The notes below the pieces were generated by a model, which saw nothing but the letters and a program-made list of their open reading frames with translations, was not told where the DNA came from and did not search any database. From Enterobacterales bacterium (GTDB taxonomy: Bacteria > Pseudomonadota > Gammaproteobacteria > Enterobacterales > Enterobacteriaceae), in NCBI GenBank assembly GCA_015654745.1, contig JAATGH010000231.1:1-56928 (forward strand): a stretch of DNA of 56,928 nt. The letters are read 5' to 3'. Shown here in pieces: positions 36,144 through 45,140 of this stretch (within the stretch, counting starts at the first letter, position 1; every line of letters starts with the position of its first letter). The position numbers were made by a program, and so were the translations under genes.

Positions 36144-37571
36144 TCAATGATTTAGCATCAGAGTCTGCAGTTTTGCGACCCAATCTTCGGTGGTAACCGG
36201 ATCGCGCAACTCCTGCGAAAAATGACCGTGATTTTCCGGCGCCTTCGGCGTGGTGGCGTCGATGATCACTTTGGTCGTCATCCCGGCGGGCTCGGACGCG
36301 GGGTCGAGGGGCAGAATGGAGAGGCCGGGCACGGTAATCAAATCGTATTGCGGATTGAATTTGGTCGACATCGCCCACATGACCTGCGGCAGATTAAAGG
36401 GATCTATAGTCTCGTCCACCACGATCACCATCTTGGCGTAGCCGAGACCGTGAGGGGTCGTCAGCGCGCGCATGCCTATGCCTTTGGCAAAGCCGCCAAA
36501 GCGGGTCTTGGTGGAGACAATCACAATTAAACCGTGGGTATACATGGCATTCACCGCCACCACTTCCGGAAAGGCTTCTTTTAGCTGCACATAGAGCGGG
36601 GCGGAAGTATTGATGCCCATCATATAGTCAATTTCGGTCCAGGGCATGCCCAGGTAGAGATGCTCGTAAATGGGGTCGCGACGATGGGAAACCTTGGTGA
36701 TTTCCACCACCGGCATCCGTCGTCCACCTGAATAGTGGCCGGTAAACTCGCCAAAAGGCCCCTCGGCTTCACGCAGGCGAGAAATGATGCGCCCTTCCAA
36801 GACGAATTCAGATCCCCAGGGCACATCCAGCCCGGTTAACGCCGTGGTGACGATGGGATAGGGGACGCCGTTTAACGCCCCGGCCATGGCATACTCGGAT
36901 TGATGATAGAGGATCGGCATGGCGCCAACGGTGCTGATCATCGGGTCGTTGCCGATGGTAATGGCGATGGGCAAATCGACCCCCAACTCTTCGGCCCGCT
37001 GCAAATGGATAGCGATATCATGTGCGGGTACGGGCTGGATACCGAGGCGATTCTTGCCCTTGACTTCGATGCGATAAATTCCGACGTTTTGACTATCAAC
37101 AAAGGCTTGTCCTTCCGCCGATGGGTCGCGCGTTACCACGCTGGCCTTGTCGATATAAAACCCGCCGTCCCCCTGGTTTAGCCTAAATAGCGGTAAAATA
37201 TCGAATAAATTGATATCATTATCGATAACCACCTCTTGCCAAGGCGCTTGCGAGCGGTGTTCCACCTCTCCGGGGTAGCGCTGGTAACGGCGAACAAATT
37301 CAAAAAACTGCTGTTTCAGCGGGGTGTTTTTCGGCATGTCCATGGCAATGGCCAGGTTTGGCCACGAACCGTGGATGTTCATGGCAATGCGGGCGTAGCG
37401 ATAGCCTTCTATATTGTCAAACAACAGTGCCGGCGCGTTTTCGCCAAGCTTGTTCACCGCACAGGCGGCGGCGGAAATATCCGGTTCCGGTTTTACCTGT
37501 TCTTCAATTCGCAGTAACTGCTGCTGCTCATCCAAGGCTTGCAGATAACTGCGTAAATCATGATACGGCAT
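36144..37571 (-). CDS. Non-oxidative hydroxyarylic acid decarboxylase subunit C (UbiD family)
   Basis: A 475-residue UbiD-family decarboxylase, probably acting on 4-hydroxybenzoate, vanillate or a related phenolic acid with prenylated FMN. The start MPYHDLRSYLQALDEQQQLL has AGGAG eight bases upstream. Family landmarks are NIHGSWPNLAIAM, HDIAIHLQRAEELG (prFMN/metal region), GPFGEFTGHYSGG (which contains the catalytic E-x-R/E region), and the ending ATTPKAPENHGHFSQELRDP. It is in the C-D order of bsdBCD/ecdBCD operons, but the subunit B gene (UbiX-like flavin prenyltransferase) is absent, so cofactor must come from UbiX elsewhere. Confidence 0.9.
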   Translation of the reverse strand: MPYHDLRSYLQALDEQQQLLRIEEQVKPEPDISAAACAVNKLGENAPALLFDNIEGYRYARIAMNIHGSWPNLAIAMDMPKNTPLKQQFFEFVRRYQRYPGEVEHRSQAPWQEVVIDNDINLFDILPLFRLNQGDGGFYIDKASVVTRDPSAEGQAFVDSQNVGIYRIEVKGKNRLGIQPVPAHDIAIHLQRAEELGVDLPIAITIGNDPMISTVGAMPILYHQSEYAMAGALNGVPYPIVTTALTGLDVPWGSEFVLEGRIISRLREAEGPFGEFTGHYSGGRRMPVVEITKVSHRRDPIYEHLYLGMPWTEIDYMMGINTSAPLYVQLKEAFPEVVAVNAMYTHGLIVIVSTKTRFGGFAKGIGMRALTTPHGLGYAKMVIVVDETIDPFNLPQVMWAMSTKFNPQYDLITVPGLSILPLDPASEPAGMTTKVIIDATTPKAPENHGHFSQELRDPVTTEDWVAKLQTLMLNH

Positions 37572-37704
37572 AATAAAAGCTCCTGGTAATTCAAGCCCAT
37601 CAGGCAAATTGCCACCTATGGGATAAACGAAACCGATCGGCAAAGCGCGCGGCTAAATGATTTCGAATCGGGAAATTTGACTTGGGCGAGGTAGTGTGAG
37701 GCTG

Positions 37705-37730
37705 TTTAAGTTAATGAAAAATGACTTAAA
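37705..37730. promoter_or_regulatory. Inverted repeat upstream of the decarboxylase genes
   Basis: TTTAAGT-N12-ACTTAAA is a perfect seven-base dyad about 135-160 bp upstream of the decarboxylase start, in an otherwise featureless 292-bp gap. It is compatible with a LysR-type or other dimeric operator; the convergent LysR gene is the obvious candidate. Inference only. Confidence 0.35.
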
Positions 37731-37863
37731 TAGTTCGGGGGTATAGCTTTTAGGTATGGGGTGGCGGCAAGCCCACCGGCGGAATTAACCGGAGCGGGCT
37801 ATTATGGGACGGTCTTGACGGGGGGGGCATGGGAATCAGCCTGGATGTGAGTCGCCGCCTAAA

Positions 37864-38265
37864 TTAAAATAGTGGTATGGCTTTGTCGTTATCATCCACC
37901 GCAACGAAATTAAAGCTGCCGTGGACCACCTCTTCGCGTCCTTCGGCGTACATGTTTTCCAAAAAAATCGACACATCCACGGTGATACTGGTGGTTCCCA
38001 CCCTGGCCACGGTCCCCACCAGTTCAATAATGGTTCCAGACGGAATCGGCCGCGTAAAACTGATTTTTTCCGTGGATACCGTGACCAGCCGCTTGTGGCA
38101 AAATCGGGTGGCGGTAATAAAAGAGACTTCATCCATCCAGGCTAAAGCGGTGCCGCCAAATAGCGTAGCGTGATGATTGATCGTGGTGGGGAACACAACT
38201 TTTGCGACGGTAGTGACGGAACGGGCTTTTTTTTGCTCGATTTCTGCGCTTGGTGCGTTTTGCAT
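37864..38265 (-). CDS. Hotdog-fold acyl-CoA thioesterase
   Basis: A 133-residue single-hotdog protein of the YciA/BACH group, which hydrolyses acyl-CoA to free acid and CoA. The conserved block NHHATLFGGTALAWMDEVSF holds the catalytic Asn/Gly/Asp region, followed by VTVSTEKISFTRPIPSGT and VGTTSITVDVSIF. I prefer ATG 38265 (AAGG eight bases upstream) over the ATG nine codons earlier. It is transcribed toward the decarboxylase genes, 292 bp upstream of them, and follows the SDR gene by 188 bp. Substrate chain length is not predictable. Confidence 0.85.
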   Translation of the reverse strand: MQNAPSAEIEQKKARSVTTVAKVVFPTTINHHATLFGGTALAWMDEVSFITATRFCHKRLVTVSTEKISFTRPIPSGTIIELVGTVARVGTTSITVDVSIFLENMYAEGREEVVHGSFNFVAVDDNDKAIPLF

Positions 38266-38453
38266 AGCAATACCTTTACATCTCGTTAACAATAATTCTG
38301 CGCTGATTATGCCTTATCCGCCGGGCGACTCCCAGCGGAATTGATGAAATATTGTTACCGCAATGCATATGCCCCTAGGGCATTTTCGCTCACCGTTGAA
38401 CGGTCAGCATCCGCCTGCCGGCCAGGGACAGGCGGTTGATAACCGCAATAGGG

Positions 38454-39248
38454 TCAAATTATGCTATTGACTACGCCGCCGTCGACCCGTAGCGCGGCGC
38501 CGGTCGTCGCCGATGCTTGGCGCGAGCAGGTATAGACCACCAGATTAGCCACCTCTTCAGGGGTCGCTAAACGTTGCAGAATCGAGGTACTGCGCTGCTG
38601 ACGAACAAAATCCACACCAGCTTGCTCGATACTGACCCCCGCCTGCTGGGCGGAATCTTTCAGCATGGCCCTGACGCCGTCGGAAAGCGTCGGACCGTGC
38701 AAAACGGAGTTAACCGTCACCTGACTGCCGGCGGCCAGCCGGGCCAAGCCGCCCGCCACGGCAAGCTGTGCCGTTTTCGTCATGCCGTAATGAATCATAT
38801 CCGGCGGGATATTGAGCGCCGACTCGGAGGAAATAAAAACGATGCGGCCCCAATCGCGCTCAAGCATGCCCGATAGATAAAAGCGTGACAGGCGTATGCC
38901 GGACATGACGTTGGTTTGGAAGTAGCGTTCCCACTCCTGATCTTCAATCTCAAAGAAAGGTTTGGGGCCATAAATGCCGGCGTTATTGATCAGAATATCG
39001 GTTTTGGCCACCGCGCCGGTGATGCGGGCCACCCCGGCCGCGTCGGACAGGTCCGCTACGATGCCCTGTACGCTGGCCAAGGGCAGTTCGAGCTTAATGC
39101 GATCCAGCGCTTTATCCACCGAAGCCTGGCTGCGGCCATTGATGATAATGGATGCGCCGGCGTGCGCCAGTCCGATGGCGATGGCGTAGCCAATGCCGCT
39201 GGTGGACGCGGTAATAAGAGCCGTTTTGTTAGAAAGATCGATGTGCAT
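38454..39248 (-). CDS. Short-chain dehydrogenase/reductase
   Basis: A 264-residue classical SDR, similar to 3-oxoacyl-ACP reductases. The cofactor motif TASTSGIG is at residues 13-20 and NGRS at 37-40 suggests NADP preference. NNAG is at 88-91, and the catalytic Ser lies near 140 with Tyr154 and Lys158 in YGMTK. The start MHIDLSNKTALIT has AGGAG six bases upstream; the open frame continues a further 98 codons upstream, which I reject. The substrate is unknown. It is divergent from the fatty acid desaturase across 271 bp. Confidence 0.88.
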   Translation of the reverse strand: MHIDLSNKTALITASTSGIGYAIAIGLAHAGASIIINGRSQASVDKALDRIKLELPLASVQGIVADLSDAAGVARITGAVAKTDILINNAGIYGPKPFFEIEDQEWERYFQTNVMSGIRLSRFYLSGMLERDWGRIVFISSESALNIPPDMIHYGMTKTAQLAVAGGLARLAAGSQVTVNSVLHGPTLSDGVRAMLKDSAQQAGVSIEQAGVDFVRQQRSTSILQRLATPEEVANLVVYTCSRQASATTGAALRVDGGVVNSII

Positions 39249-39519
39249 GCGGTGCTCCTGAATGTGAGTTAAGGGATCCCGATCGGAATAGCCTGCTCGG
39301 CTGCATTTCGCCATGGCCCGTGGCGCCCACGGACCCTGCGAAATATAGGCTAACAGCTTAATCCGGCCAATAACGCGAGTCGAACGGTTCGTGCGCAATA
39401 GGCTTCGGGGATGGCATAATGAGTTGCTTAGATTAATTTGTTCATTATATAGCCGTTTTAATTGGTTGGCGGCACGGGGCGGCCGTTCGATACTGGCGAA
39501 AAAACCGTTGGAGCCGACC

Positions 39520-40590
39520 ATGCCACATTCTGAAAGGAGCAACGCCGCTTATTTGCATTCTGGGCAGCGGGCCCGCATCAAGCTGTTGTCACAAACCTTT
39601 TTATGGCGACTGGAAGCACCAACCTGGTTACTCATCGTGATTATTTACGCCGGGTGGTTCGCCACGGTCAGCCACTGGCTCGTGCTCGGACCCTGGATAG
39701 GGACGCCGTTGCTGATTTGGTTTACCGCCTGGTATATGTCGTTGCAGCACGAACTGATCCATGGACATCCTACCCGCTGGCCACGATTTAATCAGTTGCT
39801 GGGTCTGCTGCCCTTGGCGGTATGGTATCCCTATGGCCTGTATCGGGATTCTCATTTGCGCCACCACCGGGATGAGCATCTGACCGACCCTCGCGAAGAC
39901 CCGGAAGGTTATTATTTCAGTGCTGAACAATGGCGGAATTTTTCACCTTTGACGCGTCGGGTGGTCCGCTGGCGAAATACGTTAACCGGCAGGATTCTAT
40001 TGGGGCCGGCGCTCGATATTTACGGTGCGTTGCGCGAAGCGATTAGAGCCGTGCTCGGCGGCGATGGCCGAACTTTTGCCATGTGGGGCGTACATGGTGT
40101 CTTGTTGGCGTTACTATTAGCGTGGGTCGGGGGAACCGGACTAGGCATCGGTTATTTTTTGCTGGCGGTAGCCTATCCCGCCTTGGGACTTACAAAAATA
40201 CGTTCGTTTTTAGAACATCGCGCCGCCGCCGATCCGCTGGCTCGTTCGGTGATCAACGAGGCGGCGTGGCCTTGGCGTACGTTATTTCTGAATCTAAACT
40301 ATCATTTAGTGCATCATGATTTACCCGCCGTACCCTGGTACGGCCTGCGTAAAGTCTATCTGGCCGATCGTGTAGCCTATCAACAACGCAGCCGGGGTTT
40401 TGTGGTGCAGGGATATGCCGAGTGGTTCGGTGAATTTGCCTTTACCCCGGTTGGGGTGGAAATCCATCCGTTTGCCCAAGATGTTTGGGCGCAAAGCCAG
40501 GAGCCTGACCCTTTTGCCGCTGATTGCCTTACCGATGTACGCTATTCATCACCAACCGGTGGAAGTACTGTGGCAACGCCTCAGGGATGA
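39520..40590 (+). CDS. Membrane fatty acid desaturase
   Basis: A 356-residue integral membrane di-iron desaturase. It has the three histidine boxes of the family: HELIH (77-81, followed by GH), HLRHH (112-116) and HLVHH (262-266 in NLNYHLVHHDLP), plus FLEHRA (His233). Two pairs of hydrophobic segments surround them. Family members insert double bonds in acyl lipids or hydroxylate carotenoids with O2. The start at 39520 is supported by GGAG six bases upstream; an upstream in-frame ATG at 39391 lies in the control region. The downstream PhnD-like gene overlaps its 3' end by 56 bp. Confidence 0.88.
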   Translation: MPHSERSNAAYLHSGQRARIKLLSQTFLWRLEAPTWLLIVIIYAGWFATVSHWLVLGPWIGTPLLIWFTAWYMSLQHELIHGHPTRWPRFNQLLGLLPLAVWYPYGLYRDSHLRHHRDEHLTDPREDPEGYYFSAEQWRNFSPLTRRVVRWRNTLTGRILLGPALDIYGALREAIRAVLGGDGRTFAMWGVHGVLLALLLAWVGGTGLGIGYFLLAVAYPALGLTKIRSFLEHRAAADPLARSVINEAAWPWRTLFLNLNYHLVHHDLPAVPWYGLRKVYLADRVAYQQRSRGFVVQGYAEWFGEFAFTPVGVEIHPFAQDVWAQSQEPDPFAADCLTDVRYSSPTGGSTVATPQG

Positions 40591-41308
40591 ATTGCGCCTG
40601 CAGGGTATGGCGAATCTGCCGGTACACCTGGACTGGCCCGATCCTCTGGTGCCCTATTGGCGCAACCCTAGGTTATTGTTGAGCCAGACCTGTGGCTACC
40701 CTCTGGTCACCGCGTTACCCGCGGTACAGGTGGTCGGCCGTTTTCATTACGCCGCGCCGGGATGCGAGGGGAGTGATTATCGCAGCCTGCTGCTGGTGCG
40801 TGAAAACGATCGGCGCAGGACATTAGCCGATTTTCGACAAAGCGTTGTGGCCTGTAACAGCCTCGACTCGCATTCGGGATACAACGTCTTGCGATACATG
40901 ATCTCCCCGTTGGCCGAGCGGGGGCGATTTTTTCAGCGGGTGGTTTTTACCGGCGCGCATAGCCACTCTCTTGACGCGGTGCGGGATGGATTAGCGGATC
41001 TTACCTCGGTTGACTGCGTCATCTTTGAACTGGTGAACCGTGCCCGACCGCATGCGCTTAAGGGATTGCGGGTGTTATGTGAGACGCCTTCGGCTCCGGG
41101 ATTACCGCTTATCACCGCTGCCGCGACGCCGCATCGGGTTGTGTTACAGTTGCGCAGCGCCTTGGCCGCTTTGGTGGAAGGACCCGCCGGCGCGCAGGCA
41201 TGCTCATCGCTATTGATTACCGGCTTTAGCCCCGCGGAGCGCGAAGATTACCAGATCATTCTACAGATGCGGTTGATGGCGGAACAACGCGAGGTCATGA
41301 CCCTGTAA
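40535..41308 (+). CDS. PhnD-like periplasmic-binding-fold protein
   Basis: A 257-residue protein of the phosphate/phosphonate (PhnD) or SsuA/transferrin-like binding fold. Landmarks are SQTCGYPLVTAL, GCEGSDYRSLLLVREND, the domain-closing NSLDSHSGYNVLRYMIS, and VDCVIFELVNRARP. No signal peptide is visible with the start MYAIHHQPVEVLWQRL, so it may be cytoplasmic. The start is uncertain because it lies inside the desaturase gene: codon 46 of an open frame from 40400. A 56-bp overlap in another frame suggests coupled expression with the desaturase. No permease or ATPase gene is nearby. Confidence 0.75.
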   Translation: MYAIHHQPVEVLWQRLRDELRLQGMANLPVHLDWPDPLVPYWRNPRLLLSQTCGYPLVTALPAVQVVGRFHYAAPGCEGSDYRSLLLVRENDRRRTLADFRQSVVACNSLDSHSGYNVLRYMISPLAERGRFFQRVVFTGAHSHSLDAVRDGLADLTSVDCVIFELVNRARPHALKGLRVLCETPSAPGLPLITAAATPHRVVLQLRSALAALVEGPAGAQACSSLLITGFSPAEREDYQIILQMRLMAEQREVMTL

Positions 41309-41605
41309 ATCCAGGCCGATCTGAACGAGGACATGATGTGTGCAACGGCAAAGGGTTGAGGCCGGTCAACGGCTAATGGAGAAGGGACATTCAAGGGGGA
41401 GGTTTAGGATGCCCCGAACACGAAGTTCGAGGCGTAAAGTCTAGCTCATTGCTACATGAAACCGACGCAAGTATGAACCTAAATGACTGAGCCGTAAACA
41501 ACAAAACCGTCAGTTTTTTTTGACTTTCAATCGGTTGTTCAACATTTGCCCGCAACGGCGTAACGGGGGAGGTTCTTTGCCCCGCCAGGAAAACGCAATT
41601 AGACT
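41309..41605. other. First part of a 635-bp gene-poor gap
   Basis: No convincing gene. A G-rich stretch (GGGGGAGG near 41395) is followed by a T8 run near 41515 after a weak ACTGA/TCAGT pairing, possibly ending the desaturase transcript. A plus-strand frame at 41520-41756 has no ribosome site and would run over the small-RNA candidate on the opposite strand. Confidence 0.4.
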
Positions 41606-41631
41606 AAAAAAGCCCGCACAGAGGGGCGGGC
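41606..41631 (-). terminator. Intrinsic terminator, minus strand
   Basis: On the minus strand GCCCGC-CCCTCTGT-GCGGGC followed by six T. A six-pair, all-G/C stem with U-tract; it has no annotated minus-strand gene before it, which is why a small RNA was looked for. Confidence 0.8.
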
Positions 41632-41743
41632 AAGGACTTCACAGCAAAACAAAAAGCTCATTTTTGAACGAGATTAATTTCGCAACACAGTGCATCGCAC
41701 TCAGTTTAATCATAGCCACAACAAATCAATATTTGTACAACCG
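41606..41743 (-). ncRNA. Candidate RprA-like small RNA
   Basis: Minus-strand transcript of about 138 nt ending at the terminator. Its 3' part TTGCTGTGAAGTCCTTGCCC then a G/C hairpin and U-tract parallels the end of E. coli RprA as I remember it (TTGCTGTGTGTAGTCTTTGC, then a CCC...GGGC hairpin). At the 5' end CGGTT, the stem ACAAAT-ATTG-ATTTGT and CTGAGTG follow in the same order as CGGTT, the first stem and CTGAGTG in RprA. The middle is longer and diverged. RprA activates rpoS translation and is switched on by RcsB. The gene may instead be a different Hfq-type RNA. Coordinates of the 5' end are approximate. Confidence 0.4.
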
Positions 41744-41943
41744 CCCCGAAGAATGACCGCAAGATATTCTGCGGATTTTGCCGGGGACATCCTTCATTGA
41801 ATCTGTGACCTGACAAAATCAAGTGGCCCGCGCTCGCCAACCGGGCTTTACAGCCTATACTGATTGATAACGTCGTTGATGGCCGGTTGGCTAAATCTAC
41901 GCCGTGATTCCTGTTTATTCTGTTTTCATGAGTAAGGAGTTGG

Positions 41944-42642
41944 GTGCGCGCGTTAGCCTTACTATTGATTGCGGCGCTGGTGTTACTGGTCTTGGCGCCG
42001 CGGCTGCTTCCCCTCTTGCCTTCCGGCTATAACCCCCTGGCGCCGCTGGAGGTAACCGATCCGCCCACGCTTGTTACCCGGTTTAAATTTAAAGCGCTCG
42101 TTGCCGACCCCGCCGCCTGCCTGTCGGTTCTGCGACGGGCCGAGGCGGCAGGATATATCTCATTTAGCGAGGTTGCAGACACCACTGGCGATTGTCCGCT
42201 GGTGTCGCCGATCCGCGTTCGCCGTTTCGGACAAGTGACGCTCAGCGCCAGTTTCCTGGCCAGCTGCCCGCTGGCGCTGAGCAGCGCCATGTTCGTCGGA
42301 CAAATTGCCGCCCCGCGGGCGGCGGAGGGACTCGGCTCGCCCTTAGCTCGGATTGATCATCTAGGCAGTTATGCCTGTCGTAACATATATCACCGCGCGC
42401 AAGGGCGCCTTAGTGAACATGCCAGCGCCGACGCGCTGGATGTCGCCGCTTTTACGCTGGCGGATGGACGGCGAATTGCCGTATGGCCCCAATGGCGACG
42501 GCAAGATGTGGCCGGCCAGTATCTCCATACGGTGTTTGCGGGGAGTTGCGATTTTTTCGGCAATGCACTGGGGCCGGATTACAACGACGCCCATGCCAAC
42601 CATTTTCATTTAGGCATGCGCGGCTTTCGCCTGTGCCGTTAA
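41944..42642 (+). CDS. Extensin family protein (LAS/M15-like fold)
   Basis: A 232-residue protein with an N-terminal membrane anchor or signal (ALALLLIAALVLLVLAPRLL) and a periplasmic extensin-like C-terminal domain. Landmarks are DPAACLSVLRRA, GSYACRNIYHR, the metal-site motif SEHASADALDVAAF and HANHFHLGMRGFRLC. The histidines and aspartate fit the zinc site of LAS-fold peptidases, and the cysteines fit disulfides. This bacterial family is poorly characterised; a peptidoglycan role is often guessed. It starts with GTG at 41944, with AAGGAG five bases upstream. Confidence 0.85.
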   Translation: MRALALLLIAALVLLVLAPRLLPLLPSGYNPLAPLEVTDPPTLVTRFKFKALVADPAACLSVLRRAEAAGYISFSEVADTTGDCPLVSPIRVRRFGQVTLSASFLASCPLALSSAMFVGQIAAPRAAEGLGSPLARIDHLGSYACRNIYHRAQGRLSEHASADALDVAAFTLADGRRIAVWPQWRRQDVAGQYLHTVFAGSCDFFGNALGPDYNDAHANHFHLGMRGFRLCR

Positions 42643-42903
42643 GCTTAAGCCGGCTCCGCTGACCGGTTTATCAACCAGTATGTGATCCAGGGCGTCCCAT
42701 GGCGAATAAAGCCATGGGGGAACGTTGTAGACGTTACGCAAAAGGAGCATTCTGGCTGGGCGCGCCGGCATTATCGAAAGACATTTTGCCGGATAGCCTG
42801 GGATTGCGCTAATAAGACTTTTATTACATAGGCCCCGGCGCCATAGGTCGTCGGGGGAGTGTTTCACAGCAGGTTTTGTCCTGTAGGGCATTAAGGTAAT
42901 AGT

Positions 42904-45006
42904 ATGGTCCGTAAAACTCCCATCGAGCGATATCGTAACATCGGCATCAGTGCACATATAGATGCCGGCAAGACCACCACCACTGAACGTATCCTGTTTT
43001 ATACCGGTGTCAGCCATAAAATTGGCGAAGTGCATGATGGCGCTGCCACCATGGACTGGATGGAACAAGAACAGGAGCGTGGGATTACCATTACCTCGGC
43101 AGCGACGACGACCTTCTGGAAAGGGATGGCCGGAAATTATCCGGAACATCATATCAATATTATCGACACCCCGGGACACGTTGATTTTACCATCGAAGTG
43201 GAACGGTCAATGCGGGTGCTTGACGGCGCCGTGATGGTCTATGACTCGGTGGGGGGGGTACAACCTCAGTCGGAAACGGTTTGGCGTCAGGCCAACAAAT
43301 ATAAGGTTCCGCGAATTGCGTTCATCAATAAGATGGATCGCACCGGTGCGGACTTCTTTCGTGTGCAGACACAAATCGCCCAACGCCTGAAAGGCGTGGC
43401 CGTGCCAATCCAGATCCCGGTGGGTGCCGAAGAGGGCTTCCTGGGCGTCGTCGATCTGGTCAAAATGAAGATCATACTCTGGGACGACGCCACCCAAGGC
43501 GTGAAATTCAGCTATCAGGAGATTCCCGCCGAGCTGCTGGCGTCGGCGCAGGAGTGGCGCAACCATATGATGGAAGCCGCGGCCGAGGCTAGCGAAGAAC
43601 TTTTGACTAAATACCTTAACGGCGAAACGCTAACCGAGGATGAAATCAAGGGTGCGCTGCGTAAGCGGACCATCGCCAATGAGATTGTGCCAATGCTTTG
43701 CGGGAGCGCCTTTAAAAATAAAGGCGTGCAGGCGTTGCTGGACGCCGTGGTGGATTATCTGCCGTCGCCTATCGACGTGCCGGCTATCGCCGGTCATGAC
43801 GAAGACGATAATGAGTCTGAACGCCATCCAAGCGATACTGAACCCTTTTCCGCGCTGGCGTTTAAGATCATGACCGACCCGTTTGTCGGCCAGTTAATCT
43901 TTTTCCGCGTCTATTCTGGGGTGATTTCCACTGGCGACTCGGTGTACAACCCGGTGAAGGGCAAGAAAGAGCGTTTGGGACGATTGTTGCAGATGCATGC
44001 CAACGAGCGCAAAGATATCAAAGAGGTTCATGCGGGTGATATCGCCGCCACCGTGGGTATGAAAGATGTCACGACCGGCGATACGCTTTGCGATCCCGAT
44101 CATCCGATCATTCTGGAGCGCATGGTCTTCCCGGATCCGGTTATTTCACAGGCAATCGAACCCAAGACCAAAGTCGATCAGGAAAAAATGGGTATCGCGT
44201 TGAGCCGCCTCATGCAGGAAGATCCCTCCTTTAGGGTCAAAACCGATGACGATTCAGGCCAAACCATCATCTCCGGTATGGGCGAACTGCATCTGGAAAT
44301 TTTGATGGAACGGATGCGGCGTGAATTTGGCGTCGCGGTATCGGTGGGTAAACCGCAGGTAGCCTACCGGGAAACCATTAAAAAGACTGTTGAAGAAGTG
44401 GAAGGTAAGTTCGTCAAGCAGACCGGTGGCCGCGGACAATATGGTCACGTGGTATTAAAGCTGGAACCGCAGCCGGCCGGCAAGGGCTATGAGTTTGTCG
44501 ATGCTATCAAGGGCGGCGTGGTACCGCGCGAATATATTTCGTCCATCGACAAGGGGATTCAGGATACCCTTACCGCTGGGGTGCTCGGCGGTTATCCGGT
44601 AGTGGATATCAAGGCCACGCTGTTTTTCGGTTCCTACCATGAAGTCGATTCCAATGAAAATGCGTTTCGCATGGCGGCGTCGATGGCGTTTAAAGAGGGA
44701 ATGCGCCAGGCCCAGCCGATCTTGCTGGAGCCGATGATGGCGGTGGAAGTGGAAACGCCGGAAGATTTCATGGGCAACGTAATGGGCGATCTGTCTTCAC
44801 GTCGCGGCATGGTACAGGGCATGGAGGACATTCTGGGCAGCAAGCTGATTCGCGCCGAAGTGCCATTAGCGGAAATGTTTGGTTATTCCACCACTCTGCG
44901 TTCCATGTCGCAAGGACGCGCGACTTATACCATGGAATTTAAACACTATTCCGAAGCGCCTAAAGCAGTTGCCGAGCAGGTGATAAAAACGCGCGGCAGT
45001 AAATAA
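42904..45006 (+). CDS. Elongation factor G, second stand-alone copy
   Basis: A complete 700-residue translation factor GTPase that moves tRNA and mRNA on the ribosome. GTP motifs are AHIDAGKT (17-24), DTPGH (88-92) and NKMD (142-145); domains II to V follow to the end [15 protein letters not shown]. It is not in a str operon: no rpsL, rpsG or tuf flanks it. Many stretches ([68 protein letters not shown]) resemble betaproteobacterial EF-G more than enterobacterial FusA. It is most likely an acquired paralogue; whether it works in translocation, recycling or drug tolerance is unknown. A strong terminator follows. Confidence 0.9.
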   Translation: MVRKTPIERYRNIGISAHIDAGKTTTTERILFYTGVSHKIGEVHDGAATMDWMEQEQERGITITSAATTTFWKGMAGNYPEHHINIIDTPGHVDFTIEVERSMRVLDGAVMVYDSVGGVQPQSETVWRQANKYKVPRIAFINKMDRTGADFFRVQTQIAQRLKGVAVPIQIPVGAEEGFLGVVDLVKMKIILWDDATQGVKFSYQEIPAELLASAQEWRNHMMEAAAEASEELLTKYLNGETLTEDEIKGALRKRTIANEIVPMLCGSAFKNKGVQALLDAVVDYLPSPIDVPAIAGHDEDDNESERHPSDTEPFSALAFKIMTDPFVGQLIFFRVYSGVISTGDSVYNPVKGKKERLGRLLQMHANERKDIKEVHAGDIAATVGMKDVTTGDTLCDPDHPIILERMVFPDPVISQAIEPKTKVDQEKMGIALSRLMQEDPSFRVKTDDDSGQTIISGMGELHLEILMERMRREFGVAVSVGKPQVAYRETIKKTVEEVEGKFVKQTGGRGQYGHVVLKLEPQPAGKGYEFVDAIKGGVVPREYISSIDKGIQDTLTAGVLGGYPVVDIKATLFFGSYHEVDSNENAFRMAASMAFKEGMRQAQPILLEPMMAVEVETPEDFMGNVMGDLSSRRGMVQGMEDILGSKLIRAEVPLAEMFGYSTTLRSMSQGRATYTMEFKHYSEAPKAVAEQVIKTRGSK

Positions 45007-45056
45007 TCCCAGCGGGGTTGGTTAAGACCCTGGCGCCGGCGTAGGCGCAATCGGGC

Positions 45057-45091
45057 AAAAAAAGTCCCGGCCATGTGGCCGGGACTTTTTT
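45057..45091. terminator. Bidirectional intrinsic terminator
   Basis: A7-GTCCCGGCC (45064-45072), loop ATGT, GGCCGGGAC (45077-45085)-T6. Nine G/C-rich pairs with A and T runs on both sides, placed between the convergent EF-G and DUF2076 genes, so it serves both. Confidence 0.92.
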
Positions 45092-45140
45092 ATTATTGGT
45101 AGCCAACCGAGACCGCGGACATGGCCGTTGGCTCGGGCGT

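Noticed and set aside
39391-39519. Upstream extension of the desaturase frame
   Set aside because: The 43 codons lie in the divergent promoter region and lack the normal desaturase N-terminus; ATG 39520 has a GGAG at the correct distance.
41520-41756. Plus-strand frame of 78 codons in the gene-poor gap
   Set aside because: No ribosome site, odd composition, and it runs antisense through the terminator and small-RNA candidate.
42610-43179. Minus-strand frame of 189 codons over the start of the second EF-G gene
   Set aside because: It overlaps the conserved GTPase region of EF-G and has no recognisable domain, so it is a shadow frame.
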